Shown: positions 20,887 through 31,302 of the stretch, in pieces
How the letters are laid out: every line of letters begins with the position of its first letter
How positions within the stretch are numbered: position 1 is the first letter of the stretch
Source of the DNA: Punctularia strigosozonata HHB-11173 SS5
Taxonomy: Eukaryota; Basidiomycota; Agaricomycetes; Corticiales; Punctulariaceae
Length of the DNA stretch: 64,000 bases
Direction of reading: 5' to 3'
Assembly: GCF_000264995.1 (NCBI RefSeq)
Contig: NW_006767451.1
Location: forward strand, 366,502-430,501
Position numbers and translations under genes: made by a program
The notes under the pieces: model-generated
Seen by the model: only the letters and a program-made list of their open reading frames with translations
What the model was told of the DNA's origin: nothing
Databases searched by the model: none

Positions 20887-23800
20887 ATGGACTTCGACGA
20901 CTGGTCCGATCTCAGCGACCTCACCAGCTCGGACGAGGAGGAATACAAACCTAAAGGGAAGGCGAAGACCTCGAAGAAACAGGAATATGTTGTACACGGC
21001 GCGCTGCGCCCGCCGCGGACCGTTCAGTACACCGCCAAGTCTCTTTATGGTCAGTCCCTCCTGCTATGCCTTGTTACCAAAGGGCGCCATTTGAACCAGG
21101 ACCGCAGATCAGATCATGGACGGCTCGATCGACTTGGATCCAGAGTACCAACGAGGTGAGCCGTCCTTTCCCCCCCTTTTTTTGGCGCCCGTTGGAACCC
21201 GCAGACTCATTTGCAATGTTCCAGACGTAGTATGGACTGAAAACAAACAATCCGGACTCATCGACTCCATTCTTCGCAATTACTACATTCCCCCCATCAT
21301 CTTCGGTACGAGCAGTTCAAGGATGTTCCGGAAAGCTACATTGATGCTCACACTCCACAGCCGTCACGTCTTCGGGGGATGGTACGGAGTCGCGAGTCTG
21401 CATCGACGGGAAACAACGCTTAACCTCCATACAGAGGTTTTTCGAAGGTTTGGTGAGTTTTGAGCATCCGATACCCAAATATAATGCCTGAAGCTAGATT
21501 CCGTGTCTAGATCGCTCGTAAGTCCCTAATTACGTTCTTTCTCGCTACCGTGACCAAACCGGGCCTCTAGATAAAGACTCGTACGCGATGACTCCTCTGC
21601 AACTCGACCCCGGGCTGAATGTGTTCCGCTTAGATTGACCGGCACGAAACGTTGGTACAAGCAGATCGGGAGAACGAAGCGCATGTTGTTGCCCAAGCAA
21701 TATATCACCAAGTTCGCCAATAAGCAGATTGTATGCGTTGAATACGACGGGCTCGATGGGGATCAAGAGCGGGAGATCTTCCAGGTATAGCGCGCTAGTT
21801 TCCTTCTTGAGATAAACCATCGTTGACGGAGAATCAGCGGGTCCAACTCGGCGTTGCATTGACCCCCGCCGGTTCGTTCTCGCCCACCCGGCACTCATCT
21901 TACTTATTCATAGCCTCGATCTGATAACTCACCTCCCCCAGAACGGATGCAAGCCATCACAGGTCCATGGGCCTCGTTCGCCCGAGAACTCCAGAACCAG
22001 ATCCGCCAGCCCGCCCCGGACGGGTTCGGCGACTCCCTGAAGTGGAGTAGCGAGCGTGGCCGAGACTTCCAATGCATCTGCACCGTGCTCTCCCTCGCGG
22101 AAAGTTGGCCGGCCCAGGGCAAAGTCGACTCCTCGAACCTCGAGAAGCTGCTGGAGCGGCGCACGGACCCGCCCGCCAAGCTCCGGGCGGAGGTCACGGA
22201 CTCGTTCAAGATCTTTTCTGCGATCGTCGCCGACAAGAAGTTTGCCTCGGCGTTTAAGAAGCGACTCTCGCCCGTCGAGTTTACGATGACCGTGATCCTC
22301 ATCTACGTCCACCGCAAGAAGCTGTCGATCACTCAGCTCGCATCGGCGATCGACAGCATGCGGAAGGACGTCTGGTCCAAGTACGAGAGGTTTGTACGGC
22401 AGAACCAGATGATTGTGAAGCATATGTCTACCTTCATCAAGAAGATTCAGGACATCGAGCTGCGCAGCGACGGCCAAGGCGATACGCCCGCCGCTAAGCG
22501 TCCTACGAATGCGAATGCGGTTGCTAGTACCAAACGCAGGCGGGTGACCCTGGAGTCCGAAGATGAAGAAGAGGAAGTTGTGAAGCCCCTCAAAGAGCCT
22601 CCACCTGCCAAGAACACCACCAAAGCTATACCCAAAGCCCGGAAATCTGTCAAGGAAGCTTCGACTAGCGCGAGCACATCCAGGGTAACAATCGTGCCGA
22701 AGGCTGAGCGTGTTTCTCCCAAGATTCCACCTGAACCCAAGGCCTCAAAACCCCAAAGGGCTGTCCGGACAGGTGGGCCACCTGTGAAGGCTCCACCAGC
22801 TTCCGCTCCGCCAACTCCCGGCCCCTCTCACTCCGCTCCTGTCGACGAGCCCATGGACCTATCGACTCCGGTAGAGGAGCAGCCACCGGGCCTCCAGCAG
22901 TGGGCCAGCACCGTACCCACCGCGCAACCTCCGCCGATTCAGACCAAGATCGAGGACATCAAGCGGAACGCCGATTTACCTACGCCGAGCCCCTCCCTGA
23001 CGCCACAGCCAGGAGACAGGTCCATTTTACCTCCAAGTTTAACCCGGTTAGCTGATCCTGCGAGGCCTCCTGCCTCGTCTTCTGCGCTCAACTCTCCTAA
23101 CACGACGACGGACCCAAGACGCCGCCCGCCGGGACACAACGGACCGCCGCAATCGTCCCCGAGCATACCCCCGCCTCAATCTGCCTCCGCTCCTCCCGTG
23201 GTCGTTAAACAGGAGCCGATGTCCGAAGCCGACATGCAAGCCCGTCTGAACAACATACTGATGGGCGCGAATCTGTGGACGCAAGCTTACCAAGCTTCCC
23301 AAGGCATATTCCCCGGCACCCCAGTAAGCTATGGGCATAATGTCCAGACAACGCAGCCAACCCCGCATCTGCAGAACACTCCCGGCATGTTCCCAGGTTT
23401 CTCTGCCATGAACCTCAACACCCCCCCGACACAGGGCATGTATCCACAACAAGGTCCACCTCAACCTGGCATGTTCGCCACTCAAGGGCCGCCTCCACCC
23501 GGCATGCGTCAACCTCAACGACCGCTACCGGGGCCACCACCGAACCAACCTCCATCCACGCCGTCGCGCATCCGGCCGACCTGGGGACCAGGTGCTCAGG
23601 CACCTCCCCCTGTACATCCGCCAGCACCAGCACCAGCACCAGCACCAGTGCCCCCGGACCCGCACCCCCAGGGTCCGGCAGCCCCCACACCCGGGTCGGC
23701 CCCGCCGTTCTCGCCGTCTGCAGCGCAACACCCACCTGCGTCCGCGTCCGCGTCCTCGACCCGGACCGCATTCACGGATCGTGACCGGGACGTGTCGATG

Positions 23801-24109
23801 CCGTACGACGGGCCCGATCGGTACGGCGACGACAGGCGGCGCGAGCCCCGACGCGATTACAGCGCTGGCAGCCGCGGATACGACCCGCCGCGGGCGCCCA
23901 GGATGAGCAGCAGCACCTCCCGAGAGCGGGATTTGGACAGGGACTGGCACCGCCGGAGCAGCTACGGCAACCGCGACTACGACCGCGATTATGACCGGGA
24001 CAGGGACCGCGACTACGACCGAGATCGGGACCGCGACTACGAGCGCGGCCGCGGCCGCGGACAAGGGTATAGTGGCTCCAGAGACCGAGGGCGTGACTGG
24101 AGGCGATGA
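20887..24109 (+). CDS. DUF262 (GmrSD/ParB-like) protein with long disordered tail
   Basis: Nine exons: 20887-21049, 21108-21155, 21225-21305, 21361-21452, 21511-21517, 21571-21580, 21634-21784, 21838-21871 and 21942-24109, 917 aa. An acidic N-terminus (MDFDDWSDLSDLTSSDEEE) leads into a DUF262 domain: DGSIDLDPEYQRDVVWT, LIDSILRNYYIPPIIF and the core VCIDGKQRLTSIQRFFEGL (DGKQRL at 113-118, usually DGQQRL). A helical region follows to about residue 390. The tail to 917 is Pro/Ala/Gln-rich, then RD-type repeats (DRDRDRDYDRDRDRDYERGR) and GRG motifs. DUF262 is best known from bacterial GmrSD restriction enzymes, a nuclease or nucleotide-binding fold. The role in fungi is unknown; the Arg/Asp and RG tail suggests a nuclear RNA- or chromatin-associated protein. 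The 7-nt and 10-nt exons are needed to keep the domain intact. Confidence 0.82.
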
Positions 24110-24443
24110 TTCCGGACCACAGGTATAGTCTTTTGGCACTTCTAAACATGGGAATTCTTTCATCGTCCGTAATTACCTGCCGCTCATTACTCTGATTCCG
24201 CGGCTGCTCTTAGGCCATAACTGGAACTTTATTAGCCTGACAGCATGTCCATAATTATATCGCAGAATAACATAATCCGTATGATGCATATTTGAAGCCA
24301 ACAATGCGTGGTTCTTCGTCCTCGCAGCTGACTGCGCGTCCAGGTGGGCTGACCAGGGCAGTACTTGAGGGTGGATTCGCGGCTATGGTCCGCACGCCGG
24401 GCGTAGAGAAGGTGGGGTAACCGAGGTGCGCTTCATGTGTCGT
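24110..24443. other. Convergent 3' intergenic region
   Basis: 334 bp between the stop codons of the DUF262 gene and KSH1. A/T-rich in its first half, as expected for 3' ends. No gene seen. Confidence 0.4.
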
Positions 24444-25333
24444 CTATTGCGCGAGGATAGTCACGGCCATGGCTATGCAAGCCATGGCTACGTAAGGCGA
24501 TAACCGCTCTCCTGCAACGGACGTGATCAGGCGCACGAGTTGATTCAGGAGGAACGAGGCAGTCATACCTATTCGCGCGGACATGAAGAACAGGCCCAAG
24601 AATCTGGGAAAGCGATACGTCAACATAACGGTCGTGGTCGGCATGGGGGTTATCAGCGTGAGGCGAAACGGCGGACGTCTGAGGAGAAACTCGGAAAGGG
24701 CGATGCGAATGCGGGAACGCGGGGGGTTCAGTAGACGATCCAGGGGAGGGTGGGGGGGGGGGGGGAGGAGCCCGTGGTCACATCGCCACCAGCGACCGTA
24801 ACACGTCGTACGAAGGACGCCTGGAAGACTGTTCGAGGAGGGTCCCGTGAGCGAGGAAAGTTCGCCATTCGCAGCGATCCCCAGTGGACCGACGCTCCTG
24901 CGCGCGATGTCCACGACCGCGTGCCGTATATGCGCCTCGGCGGATAATCGCTCTTCGCGAGCAGAGACATTCACCCTCCGGCCATGGCTCAACGTCGCCG
25001 GTCGATGCACCGGTGTCGCCACGACGACATGTCCCCCCGTTCCCCCGAACGTCTCGTGCCCTCGGCTCAATAACCTCCACCCCCACCCTCCTCGAGCGCA
25101 TATCGAATAGTACCTGCGCACTCACCCTTGCTTGTTCTTGTCGATCAGGCTCGGCGCGATGGCGCGTATGTACGTGCATGTGCAGATCGTCAGGATGATG
25201 ACGAGCAGCAACGACTGGAAGTTGAACAGCGCCGACTATAAAAAATAAAATAAAATAAAAACAGAACGAAAACGGCGGGAGTGAGCTTCTTTGCGCAAGA
25301 AACGAGCGGTCGCAGGCAAGAGATACGTGCCAT
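24444..25333 (-). CDS. KSH1: Protein kish (KSH1/TMEM167 family)
   Basis: Four exons: 25333-25331 (the ATG alone), 25235-25126, 24603-24569 and 24511-24444, 71 aa. The sequence [14 protein letters not shown], then [20 protein letters not shown], then [19 protein letters not shown] is unmistakably the kish family, small proteins with two membrane segments acting in early secretion at the Golgi. Length equals that of relatives. The start codon forms its own coding exon. The following 95-nt intron begins GCACGT, a GC donor, and ends TTTTTATAG. An ATG followed by a GT donor exists only much further upstream, inside the foldback element. The third intron is unusually long (522 nt) and holds a poly-G run near 24753-24766. 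Confidence 0.88.
25236..25330 (-). other. GC-AG intron directly after the KSH1 start codon
   Basis: Donor GCACGT follows the ATG at 25333. The acceptor at 25237-25236 is preceded by a long T/A-rich tract. The exon frame (Ser-Ala-Leu-Phe) is conserved in the family. Confidence 0.65.
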
Positions 25334-25497
25334 CCCGAGTGTGTGTGTGCGTGCGCGTGTATAACGGGTCGCCCGCAAGAGGGTATCGTCAGGAATAACG
25401 AGTGGAAGGCGGCGCTGGCGCTGCGTCAAGGCGCGGTTCGATGCAAGAAACGTGGATGAATATACCGTGGCAGTGTTGCGGGACGATAACGTATTCA

Positions 25498-25770
25498 CAG
25501 CCAGAGTATTTCATTACAAACTACATTTGTACAATTTTCTGTTCGGGATCTTATACTTCATCCTCAAATTGCTGTCCAAACAGGGTTTGCACTTACGATA
25601 AAAATATAGCAATATATCTATATTTGCTGGGTAACCTACCATATATAGATATATTGCTATTTCTCTACTTCAAGTAAAGATCTAATTTCGACGGGGACTT
25701 TAACCATTGATATGGATTTTCATAAAGCAAAAAATGTACAAACGTAGTTTGTAATGAAATACTCTGGCTG
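25498..25770. mobile_element. MITE-like foldback element
   Basis: 273 bp, visibly A/T-rich against GC-rich surroundings. The ends are inverted repeats of about 36 bp beginning CAGCCAGAGTATTTCATTAC, with one mismatch. The middle has a second inverted pair (AGCA ATATATCTATAT and its complement, about 25605-25670). No ORF, so a non-autonomous DNA transposon is likely. No clear target duplication was found. It lies about 165 bp upstream of the KSH1 start and could affect its promoter. Confidence 0.75.
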
Positions 25771-26055
25771 CGATTTGCTGTTCCCTCGAGTTTACTCTCT
25801 CTCGCCGACACGCCAAAGTGGGGAGCGAAAGAAAAGATGTGGATAAAACCAGTGGACCGAGGGTATATAATACTCGATACATCGTTGAGTACACTACAAC
25901 TAAGGCTTGCCGACATACATAGATATATGTGTGTTAGGGTCGAAGCCGCTATTTACATGTGTCATCGTCGTCACATCGTGCGCGTGGCGTCTAAGGTGAA
26001 CCGTGAACCGTGAGGAAACGCAAAAACAAAACCAAAAAGTTCCGCGCGTTTCGGT
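25771..26055. other. Convergent/upstream spacer
   Basis: 285 bp between the foldback element and the OPT stop codon, with a TATATAATAC stretch at 25863. No gene seen. Confidence 0.3.
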
Positions 26056-28486
26056 CTACCAAGTGGAAGGACCGAAGGTCTCGCCCTCGGCGAGGACGCG
26101 CATCGGCGTGCCGAGCGCGTCCGCGTTGTTGTACGAGACGGTGTTGCCCCACCACGCCTGGACGGTCGTGAGCCCGATCGTGCCGCTCTTCGGGTACTGG
26201 AGGATGAAGAAGATGAGGACGGTCGCGACGGCGACGCCCGAGTCGAGCGCGGCCGAGAGCACGTAGTTGTACTTGGTCCACCACGCGAAGTGGCGGCGGC
26301 GGACGACGTACTGGAACACGAAGCCGACGATCGTCCAGGGCACGTAGTTGACCGCGGACGCGGGCGGGATCGCGCCCGTGCCGGAGAAGATGACGGGGAA
26401 GTTGACGTACTTGACGAACGAGTTGGGCCACCGGCGGGAGACGAGCCAGGCGACGAGCGGGCAGAGCGCGCCGATGAGGAAGAAGAAGGAGAGCGCGTAG
26501 TAGACCTGGCCCTGCGAGAACTGGCGCTGGGGGCCGATGACGCCCCAGATGATGGACGCGCTGCCGAAGACCTCGGTCGAGGGGCAGATGAAGCCATCCG
26601 GCTGGCTGTCGGAGCACATGTCGGGGATGTTGGTGAACATCCAGGCCTGGACGCCGAGCTGGACGGTGCCCGCGACGACGGTCGCCGCCGTCTGCGCCCA
26701 GAACATCGACCGCGGCGGGATCTTCATGTAGTGCCCGAGCTTCATGTCCGACGCGAAGGTGAGCGCCTGGGCCATGGTGATGTACCCCCACGTCTTGAAC
26801 ATCATCATCGCGACGGGCCGGCCGGGGAGGGCGTAGCCGATGACGAGCTCGGTGATGACGTTCAGCCCGATCTGCTGGTTGGTGATGGCCTGGATCATGC
26901 CGATGGGGATGATGTACACGAAGGCGATGATGAGCGCGAGGACGAAGGCCCAGACGGGGAACTGCGTCGGCCAGACCTCGATCGAGACGACGCCGCAGAC
27001 GAACATGGCGAGGAAGATGATCGCGTACCACCACTCGGGCACCTCGCGGTAGCGCGACATGAGCCGGGCGTGGATGTCGGGCTGCTCCGAGAGCGAGCGC
27101 CGGGCCTGGGTCCAGATCTGCTTGCGGAAGTAGAGGAAGGCGTGCATGACGGTCGAGGTGATGGACGCGAAGGAGAGGCCGTAGGAGATGGCGAAGGTGG
27201 TCGAGATGAAGAGCGGCGAGTAGGCCTTGTACTTGGCCTCGTCGAGCGTCGACTCGGGGGTGAGGATCATGGAGACGTTGTACTTGCCGCCGGTGTTGTC
27301 GTACGACGAGCGGGAGGAGATGGGCATGTACTCGGACCACCAGGTGTTGGTGTAGTACAGCGCCGGGGTGAGGACCCAGAAGAAGGCGACGAAGCCGACG
27401 GCGATGTTGGCCTCGGCCCACCAGGGCGTCGCGAGCGGCGAGCCGATGTACGCGATCTGGGCCCAGTCGAAGGTGAAGAGGGACATGCCCATGCCGTGCG
27501 AGTATCCGAACATCTGGTTGAGCGGGACGTTGTTCGGCTTGATCCAGCAGACCCAGTTGAAGACGGAGAGGGCGGTGAAGAGGTAGCCCGGGAGGACGTA
27601 CCAGCACGCGGAGGCGAGGAAGGCGAGGAAGAAGAACTTCTCGCGCGACATGCCGCCGCGGTTGCCCACGCCCGCGTACTCCTGCGAGTGGAGGGTGTTG
27701 AAGAGCGCGCAGAGGACGAGGTTGGAAGGCCAGATCATGGACGGGGGCGAGACGAGGAAGCGACGCGCGATACCGCCGATGGAGAAGCCGATGAGCTGGG
27801 TGGACATGACGATCATCCACTGGTAGCCGAAGTTGTAGATCTGGCCGTAGTACACGCGCTGGACGGCGACGATGTCCGTGGCGTAGGCAGAACCGGCACC
27901 GACACCGGCCATGATGGTGATGAGCACCTGTCGTTTAGAGATCCGTCAGCACATGCGGACGCGAAACACGGCCGAAGACGAATAAGACTAACGTGTTCCT
28001 TAACGGTGAATGGACCAGGGTTGAGCGAGATGCCGAAGATCTTGACATTGGGCAAGAACTTGGCCCAGGCGCGACCGACGGGGAAGGAGAGCAGCTGGGC
28101 GACGAGGCCACCGACGCTGACCGACGGGTAGCGGAAGAAGAAGAACTGGTTCAGGCCGGGGATGAGGATCGCCCAGGCGAGACCGATGACCCAGGCGCGG
28201 AGGGTCGAGACGGGCATCTCGGGGTCGTCCGTGTTGGACACGGCGGACCGGACCTCGGGGTAGGGGGAGTCGTCCTCGAGCGCGAGGGCATCCTCGTCGA
28301 CGTTCGGGTCCTCGAACTCGGCGATGCCGACGCTGTCAATGACTGTAGGGATAACGCGTGCGTGTCAGATATGGCTGCTGCGTGCTACAAGGTGAGAGAC
28401 GCGGGTGACGAACCGGCATGCTTCTCGGCGTCGAGCTTCTCGTCGAACGAGGCGGAGTGAGCGTCGTCTCGGTTGAACGCAGACAT
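26056..28486 (-). CDS. OPT-family oligopeptide transporter
   Basis: Three exons: 28486-28414, 28342-27993 and 27927-26056, 764 aa. An acidic cytosolic N-terminus (residues 1 to about 75) is followed by many hydrophobic segments. Family marks: ISLNPGPFTVKEHVLITIM (NPG motif), LVLCALFNTLHSQE, AEANIAVGFVAFFWVL, IPIGMIQAITNQQIGLNVI, ALPGRPVAMMMFKTWGY, FASDMKLGHYMKIPPR, IPPASAVNYVPWTIVGF. The family imports tetra/pentapeptides or glutathione with protons across the plasma membrane; related members move metal chelates. Length is normal. Codon use is extremely rich in G/C third positions, which leaves long open frames on other strands. TATA box at 28578-28584 on the minus strand. Confidence 0.93.
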
Positions 28487-28577
28487 GGCTAGTCTGGTCT
28501 CGGGGGGTTTAACCGGGAAGGGGGAGGAGACGACGGGGCGCAAAGGCTGCAGAAGCCGCTCCGGCGGGGCGCTGGCA

Positions 28578-28584
28578 TTTTATA
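28578..28584 (-). promoter_or_regulatory. TATA box of the OPT gene
   Basis: TATAAAA on the minus strand, about 95 bp upstream of the start at 28486. Confidence 0.6.
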
Positions 28585-28599
28585 CGGAGAAGAACCACG

Positions 28600-30820
28600 G
28601 GCACCACTTGGCGATGGAGAGAGGGCAGTCCAGGTTAGCTGGCTTCCTTGCGCGGTACGGCGGCGGCTTCGCGATCAGGGAGGGCGCAGATGCATCTCGG
28701 TGCATGTGGAGACGGAGGATGCCATCACCGGGCCTTGGTATCCGTTCGTCCGGACCCCCGACCCTCTGAGCTACCTGCCGTTCTTCCATGCGGCTCGTGC
28801 CGCGTAGTCATGGGCGCGCACACTTCGTACCGCGCGTCGCGACGCGTGTTCAGCGTGAAGAAGGCGCGAAAGCCCGAGTTCATCGTCATCAGAACTCGGA
28901 ATGACCACAGTCAACGCGTTCACCGTCGGGGAGAGGACGCAAGCCGCGTTCTGTGGCTGTGCCTCTATGTACCGCAGACAGGGGCGGGGGTCCCCCGATG
29001 CTGCACGACGCCCCCGCCAGCATCTCAGCAGCAGATCCCAGTTTCCATGTGGGGCGGGCAGCGTACGCGCGAGGGCTGATGGTCGTGTGCGCGATCCGTT
29101 CGCCCCCGACGATCGACATGGCGAACGATGATCCCATCCGTCCTAGCCGCGCCACCGTCGCGTCCGACCCCTCGACGACCAGGGATTTGCGCGATGTCGC
29201 GAGGGGACGGTCGTGATCGTCGAAGTACTGGGCTGCATATCGGAGTTGGGCAGGACGAGGATTATGTCGGACGATCAGTAATGGCGATATCCTTTCACCG
29301 GGTCGACAGCTAACACGGTGGTGCGCGCCCTCCGGGGCTTGGCAGGTGCGGAACCCCCCCAGCGAACGCGAAACTTCGAAGGCTCTCCCCGTTCGTCAAT
29401 TGTCCCCCCCGTTAAGGAGACGCGCCCGGTCTATCCCAGTTTATCTCACCCTCGCATCAGGAAGCGTGCGTGGTTCTCGTACATATTGCCATGGTGGGTT
29501 CTCTCGTATTGCCTCTGCATGCGACCCGTTTTCCAAGTAAGACCTGCGCATGGAGGGGATTCCATACCAGTACTTGCATCCTCCTTTTGCGGGTCATCTT
29601 CTTTCTCAGAATTTATACTTCCGCGCTCGTGCTCCCGTCCGTGATCGTCGTATCAGCTATCGTTATATTATGGCCTCGTGATTCGTCCGGCGCCTGGTTC
29701 GTGGTGTGGTACACGACGAACACGACTTGGGACACCCCATTCTCCGGACTCGGCTACGCCATTGCAGTCCCATATCGACATGTGTCCACGTCCACGTCGG
29801 TGAGCGGTATCGTTACCGTAACCTCGTGCCGAAGACCGACTTGACAGCTAAGAATCTTCCTGATCTCTTCGTCCCCCGTCCCAACTTTGCGCTCAGTGCT
29901 CGCGTCTCTCCTCGATCCCTCCAGGGATGTTTCTTTTCCGCTCATCAACGCGACCGTACGCGTTGACAAACTACGTCTATCACGCCTACCGACCGACCCT
30001 CACTCCAATCTCTGATCCTCGCCCCCCCCTCCCCGGGCTTCGCCGTGGTCTCGCCATGGTCTCTCGCCTCACCGCCACTACTGATGCCAAGGCGTCGGGT
30101 TGTTGACCGCGGTGTCCAGGGACGGGATAAGGCGGTAGTTACCACCGTGTATGCTGTTCGACAGATCGCGGATCGTCAATACTCGATAGATACTACACGC
30201 ATCGCGAAGAGCAACCACCTATTACACTCTTACCATTCCTCAGATTGGCGTGCACAAACGAGACGCAACAAAACGCCATCCGTTCCCCAATGTCGACTAC
30301 GTTCTGGACCTTTTTTTTATACTTTTTTTGTTTGGTCTTGTCGCCTTGATCTCATGAATCAACGATAAAGGCGTGGTCAGGGGCATGAGTGTGGAAACTC
30401 CTATAGCGTGCCTGGATGTGGCCCTCGCATGCCTCAGCTCAGTCCCCGCACCCGCGCATACATGCATACCTTAACTGCATGCACGCGTCGCTGGTCGGGT
30501 ACCTTTCGTGCGGTCCAGCCCGGGGCACCGTCACACCGAACCGAGGACGACGGTCGTCGCCGTAATACTCTTACCGTCGTCCCTCTCGTGCCTATGCACC
30601 CGGGGCGAATCGAGGCACCCGCCCGCACCGAGCCCTTGGTCTCTTCGTCCAATCTGACCAGTGGACCGTGGTCGTGCAAGTCCAGAGGATCGAAGGTCTC
30701 GGAGCGCGGTGCGAGCGAGTAGATATCGATGATACGTACTCGACGACATCGACCAGCGAACCGGTGGTTTCGCTGTGCCTTTCGCGTGCGACAGAGCAAT
30801 CGATCGACCGCAACGAGGCT
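28600..30820. other. Gene-poor stretch
   Basis: About 2.2 kb upstream of the OPT gene. A hydrophobic plus-strand ORF (29470-29844) and several GC-rich ORFs show no recognisable motif. CT-rich runs and a T tract near 30310 are present. I cannot support a gene, though exons of the Ser-rich tail at 30838-30952 may lie here. Confidence 0.35.
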
Positions 30821-30837
30821 AACGAAATCGAAACCCG

Positions 30838-30952
30838 TCGGACGTACTCCTCGGACTCATCCATTGTATCGTCGGGCTCCTCTCAATCTCAATCCTGGTC
30901 GTCCCAAACCCGCTCCAACACCCCTGGTCTCAGTGGTATAGGTGGTGGATAA
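30838..30952 (+). other. Conserved Ser-rich coding tail (copy 1)
   Basis: Frame ending at the TAA 30950-30952 reads TYSSDSSIV, then SSQSQSWSSQTRSNTPGLSG, then a Gly tail. The duplicated copy at 41624-41737 keeps the same frame and stop with a 6-nt in-frame difference, which argues for coding. Upstream exons could not be found. It is convergent with the kinase gene. Confidence 0.35.
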
Positions 30953-31302
30953 CACGAGTTCCATTACAACATAAGGCATAAAATACATGCAGGGAGCATA
31001 GCATCGTTAAGGAGCGACTGGCATATCCGATTTTGTAGAATATAAAGGTCAAGAATCAGGGGGACTGTCATCAAACCAGTCGTTCGTGTATGCGGCTGAA
31101 GTCGGAAGACGGTGGAAATGAGGAACGGGGAGTGATAGCCCACGAGAAAGCCTTCCGTGTTTGCGGCTTCGTGGATAAAGGAAAGAGAAAAGAGGGAAAG
31201 AGAGACTGTCCAACCTCGATGCGGCCATTCGTGTATGCGGTTTGACACAGAGGAAGATATATTCGACCAGGCCCCGTTCGGCCTGGTATCGATGTTAGCT
31301 CG

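Noticed and set aside
25991-28131. Two long ORFs of about 610 codons, one on each strand, over the OPT gene
   Set aside because: Low-complexity Arg/Ala/Pro or Asp/Glu-rich shadows caused by the high third-position G/C of the transporter.
29470-29844. Hydrophobic plus-strand ORF
   Set aside because: Looks like a chance T-rich frame. No family pattern or start context.
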